This document shows positions 8,677-16,424 of a stretch of DNA of 22,102 nt, piece after piece (within the stretch, counting starts at the first letter, position 1; every line of letters begins with the position of its first letter). The translations under genes and the position numbers were made by a program. The DNA comes from an uncultured Erysipelotrichaceae bacterium (GTDB taxonomy: Bacteria > Bacillota_I > Bacilli_A > RF39 > UBA660), in the NCBI GenBank assembly GCA_951801995.1, contig CATOOY010000015.1:1-22102 (forward strand), given 5' to 3'. The notes beneath the pieces were generated by a model, which was not told where the DNA came from, did not search any database, and saw only the letters and a program-made list of their open reading frames with translations.

Positions 8677-9534
8677 CTATCTTGCCTCACTTGTATTTGG
8701 AACTGTCGTTATATTTTTATCTTTTTCAGCCTGTTTTGTCTCTTCTTCTGCTTTTATCTCATCATTAGCTATTGTATTTGCATTTATAAAATCTTGTAAT
8801 CTTTGTGAACTTACTACTGTTGTTTGATTATCTGTTTTAATGCCTGTTCCATGTGGTACTGGGAACAATTCTATTGAAAAATCATACATATAACTTGCTT
8901 TTCTAAGTAAGATGTTCATTTGTGCATCTAATGCAAATATTAAAAATGCTGGTGTTCTTGATTCTGTTGTGTTTTCAAAAACATGGTTTCCAGAAGAGTC
9001 TTTAACAGCTAATACTTTTACATTTTCGATTAGTTTTCCAACCATTAATGTTCCATTTTCATCTTCTGCTTTCATATAGATGTCAATGTAATTACTTGGA
9101 AAAATAGAGTTACCATATGTTGAATCCATATCTACTGGAAAGTTATATGGAATTTTATTTTTTGGAATATCAATAAATGCTGCATCTGGTAATTCTTTTT
9201 CTGCAACAATTGATTCTTTATAGAACATACTTCCAGCAGGGATTATTGTATTAACATTGCTATATTTTCCAATTACTTCTGCTCCTGTTTTATATGTATT
9301 TTCTTTTATGGCTATACTCGCCATACTTATATAGTCTAGCATCTCTTTTGTTATTTTTGTTCTTGGTTGAATTGTTTCAGCAGCTATTGGTATGTTAGGT
9401 ATAGGTGCGACTGCTCTATTTACTTGTATTTTATACCCAATAAATAGTGTAGCAATTATGGCTACAACACCAAGAATGGTAACTGTATTCTTATTTTTAA
9501 ATAGTCTTTTTAGAGACATTTGAATATTTTTCAT
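8677..9534 (-). CDS. cpaB: CpaB/RcpC-like SAF-domain pilus assembly protein
   Basis: A 285-aa protein with one N-terminal membrane helix (about 17-35) followed by a SAF-like segment (about 48-110: AAETIQPRTKITKEMLD, then IIPAGSMFYKESI). This arrangement is typical of CpaB/RcpC pilus assembly proteins. The rest is an exported beta-rich region and a charged Glu/Lys tail (about 255-285). It sits just before the CpaF ATPase, the standard Tad position, with a GAGGAG ribosome site. In diderms CpaB works with the secretin; none is seen here, so in this cell it presumably works in the cell-wall zone. Confidence 0.82.
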   Translation of the reverse strand: MKNIQMSLKRLFKNKNTVTILGVVAIIATLFIGYKIQVNRAVAPIPNIPIAAETIQPRTKITKEMLDYISMASIAIKENTYKTGAEVIGKYSNVNTIIPAGSMFYKESIVAEKELPDAAFIDIPKNKIPYNFPVDMDSTYGNSIFPSNYIDIYMKAEDENGTLMVGKLIENVKVLAVKDSSGNHVFENTTESRTPAFLIFALDAQMNILLRKASYMYDFSIELFPVPHGTGIKTDNQTTVVSSQRLQDFINANTIANDEIKAEEETKQAEKDKNITTVPNTSEAR

Positions 9535-9556
9535 TTTTTCTCTCCTCTTTCTTCTT

Positions 9557-9973
9557 TTAATATGGGGTTTCTAATATTGCATCTAATTTATTTACAAGAT
9601 CAAATTCTATAAGTTCTGATCTATTTGCAACAGGATCTACTCTAGTTGATAATCTTGTTGAAACTCTTAAACTTACTTTTGGTGGGGTTTCGTTTACATC
9701 GAAAATTTCTATTCTGTAAGTGTTTTGTAAACTTGCATTTGCAGCAAATCTTCTCACAAAGTTTTCTACAAATTTTTCTCTATTAATTTTTATAGTTCCT
9801 GATGCTCTATAAGCTGTTAAATCAATTGCATCATACATAGCTGCTTCTGTTGTTTCTCTAAGTAAATTATAATTTTGTTCATCTGTATTTGTTACTTCTT
9901 GGATAAAAAAGATGACCGCTATAGAAATTATCCCAAGTAAAATAATTCCCATTCCCCAATATGATTCTTTCAT
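9557..9973 (-). CDS. Small single-pass pilin-like protein of the Tad-like cluster
   Basis: A 138-aa protein with one N-terminal transmembrane helix (about residues 7-25, WGMGIILLGIISIAVIFFI), a helical continuation with AAMYDAIDLTAYRAS, and a compact exported domain without cysteines. The general shape matches Tad pseudopilins and TadE-like proteins, but it is not closely similar to the two pilin-like proteins at the end of the cluster. The start has an AAGGTGAT site and lies 14 nt after the Cys-rich secreted protein gene. A canonical prepilin cleavage motif is not apparent. Function is inferred from size, topology and position only. Confidence 0.72.
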   Translation of the reverse strand: MKESYWGMGIILLGIISIAVIFFIQEVTNTDEQNYNLLRETTEAAMYDAIDLTAYRASGTIKINREKFVENFVRRFAANASLQNTYRIEIFDVNETPPKVSLRVSTRLSTRVDPVANRSELIEFDLVNKLDAILETPY

Positions 9974-9987
9974 AATCTATCACCTTC

Positions 9988-12486
9988 CTATTCTGCACAA
10001 GAATCAAATGTAGCTGTAGTTGCATTTCTACATGTTCCACCTGTTAAGGCTGATCCTAAGATATTACGTAAAAATGTACTTCTGCACTTTGAACCTTGTG
10101 TTCCTGAACACGATAGTGTGAAATCTGAATATCCACCACGATTTCCTTGCTGTTGCTGCTCATTATATCTACGAACTTCTCGAATTGTTTCTGCATTTAA
10201 CTCAATTGTATATAAAGGATTTTTGTTATAGACCTCGTTATCAGCAACACCTCTATTATTTCTGATTTCTACTTCTACTAATTTTTTACTATTCCAATTT
10301 GCACCAGGGTATCTTCCACTAATGTTATCTGTATTAAATCCACTAATCCCTCCATCTATTTTTTTACTTGGAAATGGATTTCTGAGAGATATTGTTCTAT
10401 AAATTATTGGAATTCCATTTAATGGGCATACTATATCTTGGCATTTTTTTATAGCCTCTGTTTCTGTTATTCCCTTTTTAATTAGTGATTCTACGCAAGG
10501 GGAAATATCCATATATTCGTTTGGTGTATTTTTAGGACATTCATATTTTTTCTCTGTTCCTTCACATAATCTTTGTTTACACATTTGATAACTATTTCCC
10601 GCTTTAATACATGCTTTTAGGCTTATATGTTGTTTAGGGTAGGGACAATACATATCTGTTGGGTCACATTTGTCCCAGTACTCTGTATTCCCATTACAGA
10701 ATAGAACTTGTGCATCTGGGCAAGTATAGTACTGTCCACTATCTTGTGATTTTATTATTGGGCATTCTAGATTTTTCCCCTCATTTTTAGTCCCTGGTGG
10801 ACATACACAGCTATCTGAATCATTTTTTACTTTGTAGGAACATTTATATTTGTCTTCTGCGGCTTTTTTAGAAAATACTCCATTGGCTCCTAATTGTATA
10901 TTGTTAAACTGTAAGTAATATGTTGCTTTAGGATTTGCATTATTAGAAACTGGTAAGTTTCCATATCCTATATCTGTATGTGTAAAAATTTCACCTAGTG
11001 ATCTTGTTGATTGGGCTATTAAAGTTTTTTTATTAATATAACGATATGTAGTATCTGGAAGTTTTAAGGATACCTTACGTGTGATTTTTATTGTACCATT
11101 ATCAGAAAGTTGCTCACACCCTTCACAGGAAATTGTGCTTGATGCTGCATCTAAAGTAATATTACTATTATATTTTTCCTGTTTAAATTCTAAAGTTATA
11201 CTTGATTTAAAATTCTTATATATTTCTGAAATTTGTGTTTTTGAAAGATTCTTAATATTATTACAAGCTGCACCTATTGTCTTACAGTCTCTTGTTCCTG
11301 TTATATCCAAATTATGTATATTTTTTTCTCCAACCGTAGGCCATATGAAATTTCCGCCTATTGGTATAGCAGGAAGAATATTCCCTGGATACCTTACATC
11401 CACACTTTCTACACAATATACTTTGCACTTTTTGTTCTGGCTATCTTTTAATGTTTTTACTTTTCTTCCATCTGCTGAAGCATTTTCGACAATCTCATCT
11501 GTTTTAGAACAATCTACTGTACTAAATGACTCCTGATAATTCCCCTGATTTTGTAAATTCGTATTTGTACATTTTGGATTTTCTCCTGTAACTACTAGTT
11601 TATAACACTGTTTTAGAAAGTTAGAATCAAAATTTATAATATTTAACCCGTAACCATTCGCCATGCTTGCAATGGCAAGTCTATCTTTTTCTGGATCTGT
11701 TCCCGCTTTTGCTGTTGGGGCTTTAATTCCAATATCATCTTTTTCGGTATGCAATAAATAACTATATGCTGGGTAGTCACCAGAATTTGATGTTCCTCCT
11801 GATGCTAAAACCCCCTTTATTGTATCTAACATTTGACCATTGTTTCCAGGCATATCAAAGTTCCAAACTGGTTGTATTAGAATTCTATAACCTACACTTT
11901 TTATGCCAATTGTTCCATCATGTGGTTCGTCAAGATCACTAGGTTTTACCCCTATTGCAGTAAAGAAGGTTTCCATGTGGATTTTTGCATTTCTTTTCTG
12001 CGCCGCAGTACCAGCAGTACCTGAAAAGTATTTTTCTAACCAACTATAGTCATAGTGGCAATCTACAGCTTCACCCTTTTGATTTATATATTTTCCTTGC
12101 ACACCCTTATTCCAAGGATGAGTAGATCCACATTTGACAAGGTATTTAGTTGTAAGCACTCTATTTGCACCTGCAGAAGCAATAAGGTACTGTGTTCTTC
12201 CATAACCCTTATATCCAGTAATTTTTCCATCTTTTTTTTCTGGTTCTTCATTTATAATGTAATATTCTTTCCCAATTTGTTCCCATGTTCTTCCATCATA
12301 ATAAACTAGGGTTAGCTGCACTGCACCAAATGTACTATTCATCCATTGGCATGGTTTTGAATAATTAGCACACTGTCCAGCACCCATTCCTTGGGAACCA
12401 CCAATTCCATTATAGTCCGCTTTTACTGTATTTACGCCTATAAATATGAATAGTGTAATTAAAAATATACTTGTTAGTTTTTTCAT
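9988..12486 (-). CDS. Large secreted cysteine-rich protein of the Tad-like cluster, function unknown
   Basis: An 832-aa protein with a Sec signal peptide (about 1-23, ending VKA) and no other membrane helix or sorting motif, so it is probably secreted or held by partners. I count 32 cysteines. They are densest at about 545-690, where a unit of the form C-(I/V)-x-G-x-C-xxx-(L/V)-C-(x)-P seems to repeat (KACIKAGNSYQMCKQRLC, then SPCV...AIKKCQDIVC). A further four lie near the C-terminus, including the terminal DSCAE. It has its own likely promoter with an extended -10 element. Position inside the pilus cluster suggests a tip protein, adhesin or secreted substrate. I recognise no known domain. 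Confidence 0.85.
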   Translation of the reverse strand: MKKLTSIFLITLFIFIGVNTVKADYNGIGGSQGMGAGQCANYSKPCQWMNSTFGAVQLTLVYYDGRTWEQIGKEYYIINEEPEKKDGKITGYKGYGRTQYLIASAGANRVLTTKYLVKCGSTHPWNKGVQGKYINQKGEAVDCHYDYSWLEKYFSGTAGTAAQKRNAKIHMETFFTAIGVKPSDLDEPHDGTIGIKSVGYRILIQPVWNFDMPGNNGQMLDTIKGVLASGGTSNSGDYPAYSYLLHTEKDDIGIKAPTAKAGTDPEKDRLAIASMANGYGLNIINFDSNFLKQCYKLVVTGENPKCTNTNLQNQGNYQESFSTVDCSKTDEIVENASADGRKVKTLKDSQNKKCKVYCVESVDVRYPGNILPAIPIGGNFIWPTVGEKNIHNLDITGTRDCKTIGAACNNIKNLSKTQISEIYKNFKSSITLEFKQEKYNSNITLDAASSTISCEGCEQLSDNGTIKITRKVSLKLPDTTYRYINKKTLIAQSTRSLGEIFTHTDIGYGNLPVSNNANPKATYYLQFNNIQLGANGVFSKKAAEDKYKCSYKVKNDSDSCVCPPGTKNEGKNLECPIIKSQDSGQYYTCPDAQVLFCNGNTEYWDKCDPTDMYCPYPKQHISLKACIKAGNSYQMCKQRLCEGTEKKYECPKNTPNEYMDISPCVESLIKKGITETEAIKKCQDIVCPLNGIPIIYRTISLRNPFPSKKIDGGISGFNTDNISGRYPGANWNSKKLVEVEIRNNRGVADNEVYNKNPLYTIELNAETIREVRRYNEQQQQGNRGGYSDFTLSCSGTQGSKCRSTFLRNILGSALTGGTCRNATTATFDSCAE

Positions 12487-12520
12487 AATCTCACCTTCTT
12501 TTTACTATTTCCTATATAAC

Positions 12521-12548
12521 ATTATAGCATAAAAATAAGCTCTGTCAC
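12521..12548 (-). promoter_or_regulatory. Internal promoter with extended -10 before the Cys-rich protein gene
   Basis: On the minus strand GTGACA (12543-12548) is separated by 16 nt from TATAAT (12521-12526), preceded by TGC as in an extended -10. The transcript would start about 28 nt before the ATG at 12486, leaving room for the AAGGTGAG ribosome site. It lies in the 69-nt gap, the widest inside the cluster. Confidence 0.7.
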
Positions 12549-12555
12549 TACAAAA

Positions 12556-13194
12556 TTAAAAGAAATCTTCTTTTTTACGTAAGTAATTCATTAAAATAAT
12601 TCCTCCTATAATGATAATAGGTAAGAAAATATAATAATACTTCTCATAAAGCTCCCCTAAATAATCGTAAAATCCCTTTACATTTTCTTCTTCTCTATGT
12701 TCTTCTTTTTTTTCTATCTTTTCTTCCTTATCAATTTTTTTTATTTCTGTTTCAAATTGTGTCCTGTTATAATTATAATTTACCCATTTTTGGCAAATTT
12801 TGTAATCTTCTAGGCCTTCACATAAAGGGTCTTTATAATATTTATTATAGCCAGGTAGTGTTACATAGATAGTTGTTATTGTATCACCATAACAGGCAGG
12901 TATTGCTGAATAAAATCTTATACGATAACTTTGGTTTGGATTTACATTATATATTATAACTTCGCCTCCTGTATTTACATATTCTACTTTTGTTTTCATA
13001 TCTTTTAAATAAACGCTTGGTGTTATATTAGAAATAAGTATATTGAATTTTTCTATTTCTTCATTAAAAACAGGTGTTATTTTTATATTACTAACCATTT
13101 TTGATAAAGCTATTTTTTCATCGGTAGAACACTCTGCTTGTGCTGTTATGGGAAAAAGTATACACAGCATTATTACAAGCAAAAACTTTTTCAT
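12556..13194 (-). CDS. Bitopic surface protein of the Tad-like cluster, function unknown
   Basis: A 212-aa protein with an N-terminal signal peptide (about 1-20, ending AQA), an exported beta-type domain with five cysteines (one just after the signal, then PACYG, PLCEG and KICQK), a charged Lys/Glu stretch (about 155-170) and a C-terminal membrane helix (about 186-205) followed by a short cytoplasmic tail RKKEDFF. That makes it a type I membrane protein with its domain outside. It has a very strong ribosome site (AAGGAGGTG) 4 nt before the ATG and follows the 526-aa membrane protein gene after 14 nt. No known family is recognised. Its partner is probably the neighbouring membrane or Cys-rich protein. 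Confidence 0.8.
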   Translation of the reverse strand: MKKFLLVIMLCILFPITAQAECSTDEKIALSKMVSNIKITPVFNEEIEKFNILISNITPSVYLKDMKTKVEYVNTGGEVIIYNVNPNQSYRIRFYSAIPACYGDTITTIYVTLPGYNKYYKDPLCEGLEDYKICQKWVNYNYNRTQFETEIKKIDKEEKIEKKEEHREEENVKGFYDYLGELYEKYYYIFLPIIIIGGIILMNYLRKKEDFF

Positions 13195-13208
13195 AAAACA
13201 CCTCCTTT

Positions 13209-14789
13209 TTATTTTAAATAATAATTATATTTTTTATCACGAACTGTTATCTCAAACCATATTTCGCTTGCTTCTTTTATCTCTTTATTTGCTTCTATAT
13301 AGTATATATTTTGATAGTTTGTATTTTTAGGGACTACTATTGTAAATTTATCCTCTATTTTTTCTTCATTTCCTACTTTATAATGTAATTTAGCAAAGTT
13401 GTTTAGGAAACTTATAAACCCATTTAATTCTTTTATATTTAGTGTATCATCTATTATAAACTCTGCTTCTAATTTCATTAATGTTTTATCATAATTGTCT
13501 GTAAATGTTGGAATGATATATTCTGCTGATTCATAACATATATTTTCTAAGGCACAAAATTGATAAGTATTTTTATAAGTATCATTTAAAACAAAGTTTT
13601 GAATTGTTAATGTACTTCTTTTTAATGTACTATCTTTAAAATCAATTGTATCTTTCATATTAAAACGTATCTCTTTTTGTGGAGCATTTAAATTTTTTGG
13701 TATTGTTTTTATCTTTTTCTGTTTTCCTGCTGATTCTTCATATATTAAATACATATCATCTTCTATAAAAATATTAGGAATTTCAAAAATCAAATTATAT
13801 GTTGTCATATTAGAGCCTATTTCTTCATTTTTATAAACTTTTCCCAAATCAAAAAACTTTGATTCTGCTTTTTTATTGTGATAAAAAGAGTGCCCATTTA
13901 TATTGAGTGCTAAACGCATTGTTTCTAATTTGACATCTTTACCATATTTTTTTCTCACATCAAAACGAACAATCACATATGCTGTATTTTGTTCCATATT
14001 TTCTTTGTAATCGTAAAAGGTTTTATAGCTTTCTTTAAAGTTAAAATAGAAATCGCTTGCTTCTATTAGTTCTCCAAATTTATATACTTTATGGTAGACA
14101 AATTTATTTAAATAAACAGCTATTCCAACTACTATTACTGCTAGAAATACTCCTACTATTATCATTATTTTATTTTCTACTAAAACATATTTTGCATTTC
14201 TTTTGAAGTGTCTCCATTTCTTTTTGAAACTATCTCCATCTACTTCTAGATTTACTTCAAATTCTTCATTGTCTGCTTCTTCGATTGCTAATGTTTCTAA
14301 GTCTTTTGTAAAGTTAAATTTTTTAATATTAAACCCTGTTGCTCTTACAATTGTTATAATAGTAATTATAAACTGTACTATTTGTGCTGTTCTAATTAAG
14401 TCTTGATTTAATTTTAAGGTACGTACATCTATTAATGCTATTTCTAATTCTGTTACTGTCTGATTTGCATATGTATATACTATTATGGTAAAAATCATAG
14501 AAGCTATACTTGTAAAATAAAAGGTAATTGGCTTTTCTTTAAACTTCATTAGTACCATAATTACAACATAACCTATGATTAGAAAGGCTGGAACTATATA
14601 AACCCATATTGGGAATAATGATTTTGTTACTTTTGGATCTACTAAATTTGTAGGCAACACAGAATAGTCAGTTATGAATGAAAGCATAGCTGACGTTTTA
14701 AACACTAAATATGAAATAAATACACTTAAAATCACATGAATTAAGCGAAAATACTTAATCAAAAGTGCGAATGGTCTTCTTAGTATCAT
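13209..14789 (-). CDS. Polytopic membrane protein with large extracytoplasmic domain, function unknown
   Basis: A 526-aa protein. Hydrophobic segments lie near residues 13-40, 60-82, 87-108 and 134-150. An acidic then basic stretch (about 165-200: EEADNEEFEV, KKKWRHFKRNAK) follows, then a fifth helix (206-227). The remaining 300 residues form a beta-rich soluble domain, probably extracytoplasmic if the acidic/basic loop is inside. It is the first gene of the Tad-like cluster, with a GGGGAT ribosome site and a probable promoter in the 60-nt gap behind the RluA-type gene. Its last part (NFVLNDTYKNTYQF, WFEITVRDKKYNYYLK) suggests Ig-like or DUF4352-like strands, but I cannot name a family. A structural or anchoring role in the machine is inferred from context. 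Confidence 0.8.
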   Translation of the reverse strand: MILRRPFALLIKYFRLIHVILSVFISYLVFKTSAMLSFITDYSVLPTNLVDPKVTKSLFPIWVYIVPAFLIIGYVVIMVLMKFKEKPITFYFTSIASMIFTIIVYTYANQTVTELEIALIDVRTLKLNQDLIRTAQIVQFIITIITIVRATGFNIKKFNFTKDLETLAIEEADNEEFEVNLEVDGDSFKKKWRHFKRNAKYVLVENKIMIIVGVFLAVIVVGIAVYLNKFVYHKVYKFGELIEASDFYFNFKESYKTFYDYKENMEQNTAYVIVRFDVRKKYGKDVKLETMRLALNINGHSFYHNKKAESKFFDLGKVYKNEEIGSNMTTYNLIFEIPNIFIEDDMYLIYEESAGKQKKIKTIPKNLNAPQKEIRFNMKDTIDFKDSTLKRSTLTIQNFVLNDTYKNTYQFCALENICYESAEYIIPTFTDNYDKTLMKLEAEFIIDDTLNIKELNGFISFLNNFAKLHYKVGNEEKIEDKFTIVVPKNTNYQNIYYIEANKEIKEASEIWFEITVRDKKYNYYLK

Positions 14790-14814
14790 CTGTCTATCCC
14801 CTTTTATTATATAT

Positions 14815-14843
14815 AGTATACCCTAAATTTCTGAAAAAAAAAA
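14815..14843 (-). promoter_or_regulatory. Putative promoter of the Tad-like cluster
   Basis: On the minus strand TATACT (14815-14820) lies 26 nt before the ATG, with a T-rich -35 region (14838-14843) at 17-nt spacing that overlaps the terminator T-run. A second TATAAT at 14806-14811 is rather close to the start codon. The -35 match is poor, so the call rests on the -10 and on position after a terminator. Confidence 0.4.
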
Positions 14844-14870
14844 GAGATTTTAATTTTTCTCTTCTTTTTT
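14834..14870 (-). terminator. Rho-independent terminator overlapping the RluA-type gene stop
   Basis: Minus-strand AAGAAGAGA-type sequence (14858-14870) pairs with TCTCTTTTTT (about 14836-14847) around an A/T-only loop that contains the stop codon, followed by a run of ten T residues. It separates the RNA-modification genes from the Tad-like cluster. Confidence 0.7.
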
Positions 14871-15515
14871 TGTAAAATTACAAAATGGTTTTCTAATTGG
14901 GTAGGGAAGGGTAAAGCTCATTTTTTCTTTGGTAATTGGATGTAAAAAGGATAAAGAATATGCGTGTAAAGCAATTTGTTCTTTGGTTTTTGCATTTGGG
15001 TTATACCTTTGATCTCCATATAATGGCATATTTCTACTTGCAAATTGTACTCTTATTTGGTGGGATCTTCCTGTTTCTAGGTTTATTTCTACTAAACTTT
15101 TGCTATTTTGGTAGGAAAGAAGAGAGTAGGTTAGGGTTGCTTTTTTTCCATTTTTATCTACTTTTACTGTGTTAGTTTTTTTATCTTTTAATAAATAATC
15201 TTCTAATTTTTCTTTTGATTTTGCTTTTCCTTCTACAACTGCTATATATTTTTTTTCAAATATATGATTTTGTATTTGTTTAGATAGTCTTTCTGCTGCT
15301 TTGCTAGTTTTGGCAAATACCATTATTCCACTTACGGGTCTATCTAAACGATGTAATAGTGCTAGATAAACATTTCCTTCTTTTTTATATTTTTCTTTTA
15401 TATAATTTTTTAGCATTGTATGAAAGTCTAAATCGTTACTGCTATCTTTTTGCACTGGGATATTGACAGGTTTTTCTACTACCAAAATATGATTATCTTC
15501 ATATATGATATGCAT
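14850..15515 (-). CDS. RluA-family RNA pseudouridine synthase
   Basis: A 221-aa enzyme expected to isomerise specific uridines in rRNA or tRNA to pseudouridine. The family signature HRLDRPVSG carries the catalytic Asp58 (numbering from the chosen start). The N-terminus reads MHIIYEDNHILVVEKP, the normal family opening, and LETGRSHQIRVQ is the second conserved block. There is no N-terminal S4 domain, unlike RluC and RluD. I chose the ATG at 15515, which overlaps the methyltransferase gene by 17 nt. Upstream in-frame starts at 15545 (GTG) and 15536 (ATG) would add residues the family lacks. The ribosome site is weak, so translation is probably coupled to the upstream gene. Exact target base is not predictable. 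Confidence 0.9.
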   Translation of the reverse strand: MHIIYEDNHILVVEKPVNIPVQKDSSNDLDFHTMLKNYIKEKYKKEGNVYLALLHRLDRPVSGIMVFAKTSKAAERLSKQIQNHIFEKKYIAVVEGKAKSKEKLEDYLLKDKKTNTVKVDKNGKKATLTYSLLSYQNSKSLVEINLETGRSHQIRVQFASRNMPLYGDQRYNPNAKTKEQIALHAYSLSFLHPITKEKMSFTLPYPIRKPFCNFTKKEEKN

Positions 15516-16380
15516 CGCTTGTTTCCCATCTTCCATAGATACCACATGGTAAAACTAAATTATCTTTTTTTATAGGAAGTCCTACTTCTCCTGCTGTTAT
15601 TTTTCCCTCTATTTCTTTAAATGCTTTTTTTAAAATATTTTCTAATGCAATACTAGAAAAACCAGTTGTATAAGAATTAATAGTAAAAAATAGGGGAGTA
15701 TCACTTAATATTGTCATACACTCTTTTATTAGATAATAAATGTTATCTTCAAATTTCCATACTTCTCCATTTGGTCCTCTACCATATGATGGTGGGTCCA
15801 TAATAATAGCATCGTATTTTCTACCTCTTCTTGCTTCTCTTTTTACGAATTTTACACAATCATCTACAATAAATCTTATTTTTTTATTTTCTAAATGCGA
15901 AAGTTTGACATTTTCTTTTGCCCATTCTACCATTCCTTTTGATGCATCTACATGTACTACTTCTTCTGCATTTGCACTTGCACAAGCTAGAGTAGCTGCT
16001 CCTGTGTATGCAAATAAATTTAAAACTTTTATAGGCCTTTTGGCGTTCTTGATTTTGTCTATCATAAAATCCCAATTTACTGCTTGTTCTGGAAATAATC
16101 CTGTATGTTTAAAATTAGTAGGGGAAACTTTAAATGTTAAATTCTTATATTGAATAAACCACTTTTCTGGAACTTTTTTTTGAAAGTCCCAGTATCCACC
16201 TCCTTTATTACTTCTTATATAATGTGCATGGTTGTTTTTCCATATCTTATCAAATTCTGTTTTCCATATGGCTTGTGGATCGGGTCTTCTTAATATAATA
16301 TTATCCCATTTTTCTAGTTTTTCTCCGTTTCCTGCATCTATTATTTGATAATCTTTCCAATCTTTACTTATTTTTAACAT
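15499..16380 (-). CDS. Class I SAM-dependent methyltransferase, RlmI-like, probably acting on RNA
   Basis: A 293-aa methyltransferase. The SAM-binding motif I is LNLFAYTGAA (about 120-129), followed by an acidic motif in VVHVDASKGMVEWAKEN, and the catalytic-type motif IV is DPPSYGRGPNGEVWKF (from about 195). These patterns are those of the SAM10/RlmI-type rRNA methyltransferases. The N-terminal part (ILRRPDPQAIW, KTEFDKIWK) is the usual accompanying region; a PUA domain is not evident. The ATG at 16380 was chosen because AAGGAGAG lies 4 nt before it; an upstream in-frame start at 16443 would run into the pilin gene. It ends in TGA and overlaps the pseudouridine synthase start. Target nucleotide unknown. 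Confidence 0.87.
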   Translation of the reverse strand: MLKISKDWKDYQIIDAGNGEKLEKWDNIILRRPDPQAIWKTEFDKIWKNNHAHYIRSNKGGGYWDFQKKVPEKWFIQYKNLTFKVSPTNFKHTGLFPEQAVNWDFMIDKIKNAKRPIKVLNLFAYTGAATLACASANAEEVVHVDASKGMVEWAKENVKLSHLENKKIRFIVDDCVKFVKREARRGRKYDAIIMDPPSYGRGPNGEVWKFEDNIYYLIKECMTILSDTPLFFTINSYTTGFSSIALENILKKAFKEIEGKITAGEVGLPIKKDNLVLPCGIYGRWETSDAYHI

Positions 16381-16395
16381 AAAACTCTCCTTTTT

Positions 16396-16419
16396 AAAAA
16401 AGATAGAACTTCTACCTTT
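16396..16419 (-). terminator. Weak hairpin between the pilin-like gene and the methyltransferase
   Basis: On the minus strand an 8-bp stem (16412-16419 with 16399-16406, one G-U pair) has a 5-nt loop and runs into six T residues, three of them in the stem. It could be a weak terminator or attenuator just ahead of the methyltransferase ribosome site. Partial read-through is likely. Confidence 0.4.
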
Positions 16420-16424
16420 ATATT

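Noticed and set aside
11081..11536. Plus-strand 151-codon frame opposite the Cys-rich protein gene
   Set aside because: Lies wholly within a well-supported minus-strand gene and shows no coding signals.
15740..16153. Plus-strand 137-codon frame opposite the methyltransferase
   Set aside because: Antisense to conserved SAM-binding motifs, so it is a by-product of their codon pattern.
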